Assembly (NCBI RefSeq): GCF_026646375.1
Contig: NZ_JAIPPU010000002.1
Location: 186,001 to 250,000, forward strand
Direction: 5' to 3'
DNA from: Acetobacterium wieringae
Lineage (GTDB): Bacteria > Bacillota > Clostridia > Eubacteriales > Eubacteriaceae
Length of the DNA stretch: 64,000 bases
Shown one piece after another: positions 25,493-33,831 of this stretch. A model generated the notes under the pieces. That model was given only the letters and a program-made list of their open reading frames with translations, ran no database searches and was not told where the DNA came from. Position 1 is the first letter of the stretch, and the number at the start of each line of letters is the position of its first letter. A program made the translations under genes and the position numbers.

Positions 25493-26505
25493 AGCCGACT
25501 GATTTAGCAAAATATATCAGTCAGTACCTGACGGTTTATCTAACCGGTACAAAAGGACTGAGTTCCAATACCATCGCATCGAGAAGAGATACATTTATTC
25601 TTCTTTTTCAATTTCTTAAAGTTGAAAAAAAGATGGATGCAACTAAAGTTGTTATTTCCGATCTTGGAGTTGAACTAATCCTTGATTTTCTCAATTGGAT
25701 TGAGATTGTGAGAAAATGTAGCATATCGACCCGAAATATCCGTCTTTCGGGGATCAAAGCATTTTTTCAATATATCCAAACACAGACCCCAGATTACATG
25801 CACATATCCCAACAAATTTTATCCATACAGCCTAAAAAGTGTCCCGAAGAAATCATGGAATATTTAACACTTGATGGTATAAAGGCTATTCTGGATGCTG
25901 TTGACACCCGTTCCTTTTCAGGAAGGCGAGATTTAGTTCTGCTCAGCGTTTTATATGACAGTGGGGCCAGAGTACAAGAAATTGCAGACCTCATCGTCGG
26001 TGATGTGCGACTCCAAAATCCGGCTACTGTTCGTTTAACTGGAAAGGGAAATAAAAAACGAATTGTTCCATTAATGAAGCCGACGGTTCAATTACTTCAG
26101 CAGTATTTAAATGAAAATCACCTTCTTTCATCGGAGAATTATTATCAACCAGTGTTTTCTAACAGGAGTAAATCCAAACTCACACGTGCTGGGATTGCTT
26201 ATATTTTAGATAAATATGTCTGCAGTGCAAGAAATAAGGCGCCCCTGTTGGTGCCGGAAAAAGTTTCGCCTCATTCCTTGAGGCACAGCAAAGCAATGCA
26301 TTTACTGCAATCAGGCGTCCCACTTATCTATATCCGTGATTACCTGGGACATTCCGAAATAGCGACAACCGAAATTTATGCCCGTTGCGATACTAAACAA
26401 AAGCGGAAGGCTCTTGAAACAGCCTACACTGTTTTGCACAATCCACAATTACCGGCATGGGAAAAAGACGAGGATCTCATGCAATGGCTTAAATCACTTT
26501 GCTGA
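25489..26505 (+). CDS. RIT tyrosine recombinase C
   Basis: A 338-residue tyrosine recombinase and the last gene of the trio. The active site is complete: Arg in YDSGARVQEIADL, the Lys-containing beta hairpin LTGKGNKKRIVPL, HxxR in HSLRHSKAMHLL, LGHSEIATTEIY with second His and Tyr. It is the most XerCD-like of the three. The gene ends about 70 bases before the right terminal inverted repeat, so the cassette is compact and carries no passenger gene. Confidence 0.9.
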   Translation: MKPTDLAKYISQYLTVYLTGTKGLSSNTIASRRDTFILLFQFLKVEKKMDATKVVISDLGVELILDFLNWIEIVRKCSISTRNIRLSGIKAFFQYIQTQTPDYMHISQQILSIQPKKCPEEIMEYLTLDGIKAILDAVDTRSFSGRRDLVLLSVLYDSGARVQEIADLIVGDVRLQNPATVRLTGKGNKKRIVPLMKPTVQLLQQYLNENHLLSSENYYQPVFSNRSKSKLTRAGIAYILDKYVCSARNKAPLLVPEKVSPHSLRHSKAMHLLQSGVPLIYIRDYLGHSEIATTEIYARCDTKQKRKALETAYTVLHNPQLPAWEKDEDLMQWLKSLC

Positions 26506-26577
26506 TTTACATCTTACAAGGTTGTAAAATGTAAAGTTCACATGGAGACGATCGCATATTAGTGCCCGTTTTCATGT

Positions 26578-26613
26578 CAACTTTACATTTTGTCAAACTT
26601 GTCATTTCATATT
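26578..26613 (-). repeat. RIT right terminal inverted repeat (36 bases)
   Basis: Exact reverse complement of 23141-23176. Its last 7 bases equal the TCATATT found left of the element. Confidence 0.9.
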
Positions 26614-27145
26614 TCAGTGGACAAAATGCATTACTCGGTTCCTTATGAATACATCAAACAGGAAGTGGATGTGCGACTGACCCGATCAATTGTCGAAGTG
26701 TTCTACCACAATCAGCGGATCTGCTCCCACAAACGCCTCTATGGCCGCACCAACCAGTACAGTACGCTTCAGGCACATATGCCGGAGGATCATCAGAAAT
26801 ACCTGGAGTGGAATGGCGATCGCTTTATTGAATGGGCCCATAAAATCGGGCCCCATACCGTTACGACGGTCAAATCCATTCTTGCTTCCTTCAAAGTCGA
26901 ACAACAGGGATATAAATCCTGTATGGGTTTGCTGAAGCTGGCTGATAAATATTCGGTCAACCGTCTGGAAGCCGCCTGTAAAAAGGCCTTGTCCTATACG
27001 CCTCATCCCAGTTATAAGAGTGTGAAAAATATTCTCACAACTGGTCAGGATAAACTGTCCGATCAACCAGAGCAGAATCCGGAATCATCGGCTGAAAATA
27101 AATACGGTTACACCCGAGGTCCCAGCTATTATGGAGGTAAGCATC

Positions 27146-27913
27146 ATGACGAATGAAGCCACCCTCAATAAGCTGGTTGAAATGCATCTGTCAGCAATGG
27201 CTGATGCCTTCCGACTGCAATTGAATGACTCATCTATGGCAGATATTCCGTTTGAAGACCGGTTCGGTCTGATGGTTGATCGGGAATATACCAGCCGCAA
27301 GAATAACCGGTTGCAGCGATTGATCAAAAAGGCTGGTTTTGATCAATCCCAGGCAAATGTGAATGACATCAATTATCAGGCGGGACGAAAGCTTAATAAA
27401 AAACTGATTGAACGCCTGATGACCTGTGAATACATCCGGGAAGCACACAATATTATTATTGCCGGGGCAACGGGTACCGGTAAATCCTACATTGCCTGTG
27501 CTCTGGGAATGGAAGCCTGCAAACACTACTACGCCACAAAATACATTCGGCTGCCGGAACTACTGGCTGAACTGGCGGTAGCCAGGGGTGAGGGCAAGTT
27601 CAAAGAAGCGATCAGGCACTATCAGAAATACACACTCCTAATCCTTGATGAATGGTTGCTGATCAAACTGACCGAAACGGAAGCCAGGGACTTACTGGAG
27701 ATTATCCACGCCCGTCATAAAAAGGTTTCCACAATTTTCTGCTCTCAGTTCGCCCCACTCGGCTGGTACACCAAATTTCCTGAAGCCACTGTTGCCGATG
27801 CCATTCTTGATCGAATTGTTCACGATTCACACAGCATCGAAATTCAGTATATCGACAAGGAGCATGATCGCTCCATGCGGGAAATTTACGGAATTGATTC
27901 AAAAAACACTTAA
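27146..27913 (+). CDS. istB: IS21 ATP-binding helper protein IstB
   Basis: A DnaC/IstB-type AAA+ ATPase of about 255 residues. Walker A is GATGTGKS and Walker B is LLILDEW; the family's N-terminal helical region (LVEMHLSAMADAFRLQL) is present. IstB stimulates IstA-driven transposition and target choice. The ATG at 27146 (MTNEATL) overlaps the istA end by 11 bases, the usual IS21 coupling; an in-frame ATG at 27131 adds 5 residues. The frame is intact although istA is dead, so it could act in trans for related copies. Confidence 0.92.
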   Translation: MTNEATLNKLVEMHLSAMADAFRLQLNDSSMADIPFEDRFGLMVDREYTSRKNNRLQRLIKKAGFDQSQANVNDINYQAGRKLNKKLIERLMTCEYIREAHNIIIAGATGTGKSYIACALGMEACKHYYATKYIRLPELLAELAVARGEGKFKEAIRHYQKYTLLILDEWLLIKLTETEARDLLEIIHARHKKVSTIFCSQFAPLGWYTKFPEATVADAILDRIVHDSHSIEIQYIDKEHDRSMREIYGIDSKNT

Positions 27914-28063
27914 ATAGTCAATTGGCACGATGCCGAAACGTTTGAAACCACTGTCCGGACTCGGAGACACGAACCTCCGGACAGCCTGGTTTTTCCAGCC
28001 GAAATATTCAACCAGTAACTTATTACAATGAAGGTGATACCTTTAAACATGTTTTTCTTTTCT

Positions 28064-28135
28064 TTATTTTATCACCTCAATCCTTGAATAGCAATGACAT
28101 CTCAATGGAATCATCGTCTCATTCATTAGTTTCAT
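28064..28135 (-). CDS. possible 23-aa small ORF
   Basis: ATG with GGAGG 8 bases upstream, reading MKLMNETMIPLRCHCYSRIE and ending in TAA three codons later. The ribosome binding site is strong for debris. It may be the start of a gene truncated by the IS insertions. No known relative. Confidence 0.3.
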   Translation of the reverse strand: MKLMNETMIPLRCHCYSRIEVIK

Positions 28136-28374
28136 ACTGATTTCCTCCAAAAATGTATTAAAGACCATTGACTACTTAAGCCAATGATCTTCAAAATTAT
28201 AATATCTATTTAAGATGGGAGTTTGATTCAGGGAACCGATGATTGTGGGGAAATCTGGAACGTTTTTCTGGGGAAGCGGTGATGATCACATTAGTTTGAT
28301 TCGTTTTTCCCGACAGTACCGACAATGGTGACAACTATCATTGGAATCTGACACCGAAACTATTGGTACCATGT

Positions 28375-28510
28375 CCGAATTGGGTGGCTCTGACATCAGA
28401 TCGACTGGCACTGTAGTCCGGATTGGGTGGCTCTGACATCGGATCGACTGGCACTCCTGTCTGGATTGAATGGCGCTTTCGTCAGATCGATTGGCTCTGG
28501 AGTCCGGAAC
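28375..28510 (+). repeat. three tandem degenerate 43-base units
   Basis: Units begin near 28375, 28423 and 28465 with the pattern ATTGGGTGGCTCTGACATC..GATCGACTGGCACT. Single related units lie near 21015 and 16575. They resemble subterminal transposase-binding repeats of an IS end. Confidence 0.55.
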
Positions 28511-28727
28511 GATCACAACTTAAATTCGCCTGACACAACTGTCGGCACTGACGGCAATTTGGGGAGAAAATATTTGTGGCACTGTGGACTAGTTGGAGAA
28601 TTCAGATTCTTAAGTGAGTTTGGATGATCCTAAACTAGCTCAACTCATTGGAAACAGACAAAAGCACAAAGCCACTGCAACTACTACAAAATTTTTCAGT
28701 CAGATCGCTCAAACTTCTTCAACTAAT

Positions 28728-28755
28728 GTGACAACAGAAACGTCCCCGTGTCACA
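28728..28755 (-). repeat. type A repeat, diverged
   Basis: Reads GTGACAACAGAAACGTCCCC..GTGTCAC on the plus strand, a variant of the type A core. Confidence 0.55.
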
Positions 28756-28780
28756 CCCTCAATATTTTTCAGCCAGCAAA

Positions 28781-28808
28781 GTGCACAATAGAACCGTCCC
28801 CTTGTGCT
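28781..28808 (-). repeat. type A repeat
   Basis: Identical 28-base block to 21266-21293 and 29232-29259. Confidence 0.7.
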
Positions 28809-28868
28809 AAACCAGCCACCAGCGAAAACTTTTCCAGACAGATTGCTCAATATTTTTCAGCCAGCAAA

Positions 28869-28896
28869 GTGCACATTAGAACCGTCCCCTTGTGTT
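28869..28896 (-). repeat. type A repeat
   Basis: Same block with two changes (GTGCACATTAGAACCGTCCC, ending GTGTT). Directly followed by an IS66 transposase fragment. Confidence 0.7.
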
Positions 28897-28904
28897 TCGT
28901 GACT

Positions 28905-28993
28905 GAAATCCCCAACAGTGACTACCTGCAACAGCCGGAAGTGCTTGAAAAATACCTGCCATGGTCTTCGGATCTGCCTGATCGTTGCAGACT
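28905..28993 (+). pseudogene. IS66 transposase C-terminal fragment 1
   Basis: About 30 codons (EIPNSDYLQQPEVLEKYLPW, then SSDLPDRCR) match the extreme C-terminus of IS66 TnpC. It is cut on its left by a type A repeat. The larger fragment at 29262 ends with the equivalent YQNDPEVLEELMPW. Confidence 0.75.
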
Positions 28994-29009
28994 TAGCCAT
29001 AACTATAAA

Positions 29010-29084
29010 AAGTGCCTCAAATAAGATGTCTCCAGTATAGCAGGTTAAATTCAAACTTACTATACGTCATCTTTTGAGGCACTT
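29010..29084. repeat. 75-base inverted repeat (IS66-end-like)
   Basis: Arms AAGTGCCTCAAA..AGATG and CATCT..TTTGAGGCACTT differ by a 2-base insertion. The right arm continues ACTTACGG. It lies between two IS66 tnpC fragments and may derive from IS66-type ends. Confidence 0.6.
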
Positions 29085-29087
29085 ACG

Positions 29088-29231
29088 GACTGGTTGGAGA
29101 ATTCAAATTCTTCAGTGAGATTAGAAGCTGGGAAACTGGCGCAACTGATTGGAAACAGACAAAAGTTGGAAACCGGAGCAACCAGCGAAAACTTTTCCAG
29201 ACAGATTGCTCAGTATTTTTCAGCCAGCAAA
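29088..29231 (+). repeat. composite repeat block, copy 3
   Basis: GACTGGTTGGAGAATTCAAA.. through CAGCCAGCAAA matches 21122-21265 and, more loosely, 28590-28780. It ends in a type A repeat like the others. Confidence 0.65.
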
Positions 29232-29259
29232 GTGCACAATAGAACCGTCCCCTTGTGCT
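29232..29259 (-). repeat. type A repeat
   Basis: Identical core to 21266 and 28781. The IS66 fragment begins directly after it. Confidence 0.7.
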
Positions 29260-29261
29260 CT

Positions 29262-29813
29262 GGAGGCCGTACCCACGGGCAAACGCCTTGAAAGCAAGCC
29301 ACCTACCCCGGCTGAAATCGGCCGGGATTACTGCAACCGGCTTTTAAAATCGAAGAGACGCTCTCCGGGTTAACTCCCGATGAACGTTATCTTAAGCGTC
29401 TGGAACTGGAACAACCGGTTCTGGAGGCCTTTTGGTGCTGGATTGATAGCTTGAATGTTCTGCAGGGCTCCGCACTCGGTAAAGCCGTGATCTATGCCCG
29501 GAACCAGAAACGTTACATGGAAAACTACCTCCTTGACGGTCGCTTTTCACTTTCTAACAATCTGGCCGAAAACAGCATTCGCCCCTTCACGGTGGGTCGA
29601 AAAAACTGGCTCTTCTCAGATACACCCAAAGGAGCTTCTGCCAGTGCTGCGATATACAGCCTTGTTGAAACAGCCAAAGCCAATGGACTGAATGTTCACA
29701 CTTATCTTAATCACCTGCTGCTTTATATGCCGGATGCGGATTATCAGAATGATCCGGAGGTACTGGAAGAACTGATGCCCTGGTCAGAGCAGATACAGGT
29801 GGAATGCAAATAA
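29262..29813 (+). pseudogene. IS66 transposase TnpC C-terminal part, frameshifted
   Basis: The segment reads LEAVPTGKRLESKPPTPAEI..RDYCNRLLK, then after a one-base deletion near 29344 (four T where five are expected) continues IEETLSGLTPDERYLKRLEL, and from 29451 gives 120 codons with NLAENSIRPFTVGRKNWLFS and ending EELMPWSEQIQVECK. This is the C-terminal third of IS66 TnpC. The DDE core N-terminal half is missing, removed at the type A repeat on the left. Not functional. Confidence 0.85.
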
Positions 29814-29828
29814 TAAATGGATTTATCC

Positions 29829-29866
29829 AGAACTGGTTACTGCTAGCGCCGGTTCTTTTTTATTTT
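29829..29866 (+). terminator. intrinsic terminator after IS66 fragment
   Basis: Arms AGAACTGG and CCGGTTCT (one G-U pair) with an 11-13 base loop, then TTTTTTATTTTTTG. Confidence 0.75.
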
Positions 29867-29897
29867 TTGTGGCACCTTGTATTTAAGCGCTTACAAT

Positions 29898-29954
29898 AAA
29901 AAGACGACCCGAGTTCCGAAGAACCCGAATCGTCTCTATTCTCTGTTTCTAAAC
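29898..29954 (-). terminator. intrinsic terminator of the 1274-aa surface protein, boundary copy 2
   Basis: On the minus strand AGACGATTCGGGTTC-TTCG-GAACTCGGGTCGTCT then TTTTTATT. 55 of 57 bases match 16681-16737. Confidence 0.88.
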
Positions 29955-30006
29955 TTTCCAGCTCAATAAGTTAAGTTGAATAAGTTAAGTGACAGGCACC
30001 GTATGC

Positions 30007-33000
30007 TTAGAAATTAGATGTAATTGTTTGATCCGTGAATGATACAACTGGATTTCCAGCAAGGTCTGTTACATTATTTGCAGCTGTTCCTGAAGCAGTA
30101 TAATCTAATACTGAACCTGTACCAGTCGTAAATGTTGCGGCTGGGAATGTTAATATTACATCAGTGCCTGAAACAGAAGGTGCTGCACTATCTGCGGTAT
30201 TGGCCACATTAGCTGCAAATAAACCTGCTACTGGTGTAGTAATTGCAACATTTTCAGAGAAAGTAACAGTTGCTGCCGTTGCTGAATCTGCAGTTGCACT
30301 CACAAATGTCGGTGCAGTTGTATCAGCAGTTACAGAACCTGTTGCTAATGTATTAAGCTGTCCTGCTGTGTAAGTTGTTGTATTACCAGCAGCATCAGTC
30401 AGTACATATAAACCTGTTGCTAAAGTAACAGCGCCATCATCTCCACTTTGTACGGTGAATGTAATAGTTTTTGCTGTGCCAGAAGCAGTTGTCAGATCTG
30501 TTGTTACAGCTCCAGCAATATTATTTGCAGATGAAGCAATTTGAACTGTAGCTGTAGCAGCTTCACTTACAGTGACATCGTATGTTACAGTATCACCAGC
30601 TTTTGCTAATGTATTTGTACTATTGTCAGATGATAGTGCAACAGCAGTAATTGTTGGTGCTGTTACGTCATTGCTTGTTACTGTAAAGTTTACAGATACC
30701 GCATATCCACTAGCATATGTGTATGTAGCTTTAAATGTATCGCCTGCTGTTGCATTAGCAATACTTACACTCGATGTCCCATTGCTCGTAACAGCGAATG
30801 TAGAACCAGTTACTTTTACAAGATTTGAAATTGTAATTGATGGGTTTTCTGAAATTACTACACCGTATTGATCTTTTGTCTTTGTAGTATCAAATACCGC
30901 ATTCAATCGTGTAGCAGAAACAGACCCTGCTTCTACAAACGAAGAGCCATCAGTAACTTGTGAAGACAGGAACTCTGTGCTAGCAACCTTAGCTGCTGCA
31001 TGTGATACTTTTAATGTAGCATTTACCACAGCTGCTGCTGCACCAGAAGAGTCTTTTACGTTAACAGTTACTGGTACATCCAGAACTTTTGAATACGCTG
31101 TATCCAATGTGCTTGTCTGGAATTCAGTAGCATCATATCCACTAGCTGCTTTATCAGAGATCACTCCAGCACCTGAAATATTTAACTTTCCAGTTGTTGT
31201 TGCTGTGTACTGTGTGCTTGGCAGTAAAACTTTTTCTCCACTAGCCTTTACTCCATACACTTTTAATGTTTTATCATATGAAGTCGATGTTTGTGTTCCT
31301 GGAAGACCATCATTGTACATCGTTCCTAAATCTGCCACTTCATAACTTGTATATGCAGACTGCGTTCCCAAAGTAAAGGTTACTGATTTAGAACTTCCTG
31401 ACAATGGTGCAGGTGTAACTGCAGTTGACAGCGAGAATACTAAACTCTCAGTTGAAGATAAACCTGTTGTTGCTGTTTTTCCAGTTACAGTAAATTTATC
31501 TGTCGAAGCAGCAATAGTGTGACGAGCTGCATCAGCACCACTAGCTGTACTTGCTACAGTGAATGGAGAACTAGCTGTTGTCGAGCTATCAAGAATGATC
31601 GCTGAATTTGCAGTAGTATTCATCCATGTGTTAACTTGTGCATCAGTTAATGTGCGTCCATACTGATCTTGGATCATAAGGTCTGTTGCATAAAGATCCT
31701 GGCTAGCACCTTGCGCAATTGTTGTTGTGACATTTCTTGTAGTATCAGCAGTATCAACACCAGCTACAGTTGTAGGAACTGCAGTTTCTTTAACACTAAC
31801 CATTAAACTAGAGAAATTGCCACCATCAGTTACGAGTGATGTTAAATAAACTGGTAGATCTGCTGTGCTTGTAGCACCTGTAGAAGGAGCTGTAAAAGTT
31901 AATTTTGCAGTCCCATCTGCATACTGACCTAATACAATATTAGAAGAGAATGTTACTTTGCCGTTTAAGTCAGAATATTTTGTTACAGCATTTCCAAATT
32001 GATCATAAGCTTCAAATGGAATCACAGCTGTTTCTCCTTCAGCCACAATAGTGGTTGGAGCAGATAAAGTTAATGTTTTCACTGCAGCTTTTGCTTCAGA
32101 AGTAATATCAAATGTTGTTGTTTTACCTGTCAGGTTCGAAATAGCTTGAATAGTGGTTGTACCACCTTTATCAGCATAAGTTCCTCGAACAAGTGCTACA
32201 CCTTGATATAAAACACTATTGACTGTTTGAGTTGTTGTACCTGCAGTAGTTGAAGGTGCGACAACAAATAATGGATATGATGAAGTCATTGTCAGTTGTG
32301 AAACTGTCGGACTTGCAATCTTATTACCATACTGATCCATTACTTCATACAGTAATTCATATCTGCCATCAACAAAACCAGCAGGCAATGTGTCGATCAT
32401 TACTGCATTTACGTTGTCATAAATTCCTTTGAATACAGCTGTATCAGCTTTTGATTCAAGACCAACTACAAAACTTGCATTTACAACAGCACCTGTAGTA
32501 GGATATACACCTGTCAGATATACTGTTGCACCTGGAATAAATACAGTACTAGTTGTTGCATTACCAATTACCAATGTACCATCAGCTGATGATGTAGGTG
32601 CTGTACTAACGCCAACTTCACCACCTGTAGAAGGTGTCCAGTTAATAGTCTGGCCTGTCATTCTTTCGCCGTATTGGTTCAATACTTTGTAATTTACAAA
32701 AATTGTACAGTTAGCGTTATAAGCAGATGTAATAGTAACACCAGCTGGATTTAAAGGAGCAGTTTCAGAGGTCACAACAATTGAAGCAACTTTTTCATTT
32801 ACTGCCGCAAATGTTACTGATGAAGTAGCATCACCTGAAACCAGAGTAACTGTATAATTACCTTCGGTCAAGTTGCTTGTTGTGTCAATTATTGCTGACA
32901 TATTGTCTTCAGCATATGTAATAGCATCAAGATTTACAACTACACTGCCTTTTTTAACAGATAATGTATCAGTAGCTACTACAGCTTGATTAAATGTAAC

Positions 33001-33831
33001 AGTGATTTTGTCTTTACCAGTTGCTACAGCAGTATCAATTCTAGTAACCATTACTAAAGCATCAATCGCGTCGTTAATAGCCGCAGTTGCAGCATCAACT
33101 TCTGCTTGAGTATTGTCTTCAGTTACAACAGTAGCTAAAGCAGTTTCTAAAGCAGCCCAGCTATCAGCGGTGTAATCAGCTTCGGTTAAAGCACCAGCTG
33201 CAGCAACAGCTGCATTGTAAGCAGTCATGTCAGCTTTAGTCTGTACAATTTTAACTTCAAGAGCTTCTAATCGTAAGAATTCACCAACAGTACCTAACTG
33301 TTCGCCATCTTTGTACCATGATCCATCAGCTGGCATGTCGCCTTTGTTCTGGATATGGCCACGGTATTCAACTGAATAGCCAACTGCTGGGTTACCAGCA
33401 TCGTCAACCAGTTTGATTTCAACTGATTCAATCTGTAAGCCTTCGCCCTGTGTTCCGGCTAAAGCACCGTCTTCCACTGGAGCCATCCAACCTTTGTTCT
33501 GTACGTGAACTCGGTATTGAATGTGTAAGCCTGCTGGAACTTCGTTTGTTAACTTGATCCAGAATGCTTCCAATCTTAAGCTTTCGCCTACGGTTCCTAA
33601 TTGATCAGGTCCTTGAATCCAGGAGCCATCCAATGGGAAGTCGCCTTTGTTTTGTACGTGTCCACGGTACTCAACGCCAACATCTGATGTTGCAGCTGTT
33701 TTAGCACTGAATAATCCTAAAAACGAATCCCAGGCTGATGCTTTTTCTTCATTAGCCGCGAATACGCTTGAGGAGAATACCATGGATAGCATTAACAATG
33801 TTGTTAAAATGCTAACAGTAATCTTCTTCAT
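30007..33831 (-). CDS. ChW-repeat / Big-like major surface protein (1274 aa)
   Basis: Signal peptide (to about VFA-AN) followed by three ChW repeats at about residues 52-195 (YRGHVQNKGDFPLDGSWIQG.., ending SLRLEAFWI), one FIVAR-like unit at about 205-262 (YTADSWAALETALATVV), and about a thousand residues of Thr/Ala/Val/Ser-rich beta domains of the Big/SwmB kind (DKITVTFNQAVV, DQYGRTLTDAQV, ATVTFSENVAIT). Only one Cys was noticed. Codon use is strongly biased to GCT/GCA, ACT/ACA, GTT/GTA and differs from the GC-ending choices of the neighbouring genes, as expected for a very abundant protein. A long leader with a strong hairpin precedes it. It is a good candidate for the S-layer or main wall protein. 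No SLH domain is present; the ChW repeats may anchor it. Confidence 0.85.
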   Translation of the reverse strand: MKKITVSILTTLLMLSMVFSSSVFAANEEKASAWDSFLGLFSAKTAATSDVGVEYRGHVQNKGDFPLDGSWIQGPDQLGTVGESLRLEAFWIKLTNEVPAGLHIQYRVHVQNKGWMAPVEDGALAGTQGEGLQIESVEIKLVDDAGNPAVGYSVEYRGHIQNKGDMPADGSWYKDGEQLGTVGEFLRLEALEVKIVQTKADMTAYNAAVAAAGALTEADYTADSWAALETALATVVTEDNTQAEVDAATAAINDAIDALVMVTRIDTAVATGKDKITVTFNQAVVATDTLSVKKGSVVVNLDAITYAEDNMSAIIDTTSNLTEGNYTVTLVSGDATSSVTFAAVNEKVASIVVTSETAPLNPAGVTITSAYNANCTIFVNYKVLNQYGERMTGQTINWTPSTGGEVGVSTAPTSSADGTLVIGNATTSTVFIPGATVYLTGVYPTTGAVVNASFVVGLESKADTAVFKGIYDNVNAVMIDTLPAGFVDGRYELLYEVMDQYGNKIASPTVSQLTMTSSYPLFVVAPSTTAGTTTQTVNSVLYQGVALVRGTYADKGGTTTIQAISNLTGKTTTFDITSEAKAAVKTLTLSAPTTIVAEGETAVIPFEAYDQFGNAVTKYSDLNGKVTFSSNIVLGQYADGTAKLTFTAPSTGATSTADLPVYLTSLVTDGGNFSSLMVSVKETAVPTTVAGVDTADTTRNVTTTIAQGASQDLYATDLMIQDQYGRTLTDAQVNTWMNTTANSAIILDSSTTASSPFTVASTASGADAARHTIAASTDKFTVTGKTATTGLSSTESLVFSLSTAVTPAPLSGSSKSVTFTLGTQSAYTSYEVADLGTMYNDGLPGTQTSTSYDKTLKVYGVKASGEKVLLPSTQYTATTTGKLNISGAGVISDKAASGYDATEFQTSTLDTAYSKVLDVPVTVNVKDSSGAAAAVVNATLKVSHAAAKVASTEFLSSQVTDGSSFVEAGSVSATRLNAVFDTTKTKDQYGVVISENPSITISNLVKVTGSTFAVTSNGTSSVSIANATAGDTFKATYTYASGYAVSVNFTVTSNDVTAPTITAVALSSDNSTNTLAKAGDTVTYDVTVSEAATATVQIASSANNIAGAVTTDLTTASGTAKTITFTVQSGDDGAVTLATGLYVLTDAAGNTTTYTAGQLNTLATGSVTADTTAPTFVSATADSATAATVTFSENVAITTPVAGLFAANVANTADSAAPSVSGTDVILTFPAATFTTGTGSVLDYTASGTAANNVTDLAGNPVVSFTDQTITSNF

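Larger units (their letters stand above)
23121..26613 (+). mobile_element. RIT element (recombinase in trio) inserted in istA
   Basis: Three consecutive tyrosine recombinase genes with ATGA overlaps fill the element. Perfect 36-base inverted repeats lie at 23141-23176 and 26578-26613 (outer part AATATGAAATGACAAGTTTG). Further AATGTAAAG motifs lie inside both ends. The target TCATATT flanks both sides. RIT elements are a known class defined by three adjacent tyrosine recombinases. Both ends and all three genes look intact, so the element may be active. Confidence 0.85.
22105..27156 (+). pseudogene. istA: IS21 transposase IstA, frameshifted and split by RIT element
   Basis: The first part (22105 to about 22652) has an N-terminal helix-turn-helix (GINQTGIASSCGCARKTVRD) and the start of the DDE core (EQIEVDWAGKLAYI). 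A missing C at about 22653 shifts the frame: NLESWITAH is expected, NWKAGLP is read. The correct frame continues as MYQYFGGSTTMLIPDNLKTGV to FNYHI at 23120. The RIT insertion occupies 23121-26613. The remainder resumes exactly at 26614 with SVDKMHYSVPYEYIKQEVDV and ends at 27156. Joining 23120 to 26614 restores FNYHISVDKMHY without loss. The insertion is thus precise, but the frameshift would still inactivate the gene. Confidence 0.88.
21926..28014 (+). mobile_element. IS21-family element, degraded and carrying a nested RIT insertion
   Basis: Imperfect terminal inverted repeats around GTTGARTATTTCGG lie at about 21929-21942 and 28000-28014. Both ends carry subterminal repeats of the type CGTGCC..TTTCG..TTTCAAACG. 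Inside are istA (frameshifted and interrupted) and an intact istB. Without the 3.5-kb insertion the element would be about 2.6 kb, normal for IS21. Exact ends are estimates. Confidence 0.75.
27914..28904. other. IS21 right end followed by composite repeat copy 2
   Basis: 27914-28014 is the IS21 right end. 28228-28808 repeats the debris seen at 20857-21293, here with three tandem 43-base units (about 28375-28510) of the pattern ATTGGGTGGCTCTGACATC. Type A repeats close sub-blocks at 28728, 28781 and 28869. Frames read across this region are repeat artefacts. Confidence 0.55.

Noticed and set aside
28614-29291. plus-strand frames of 136 and 65 aa
   Set aside because: They are read through composite repeats and IS66 debris; residues such as NRTVPLC are translated type A units.
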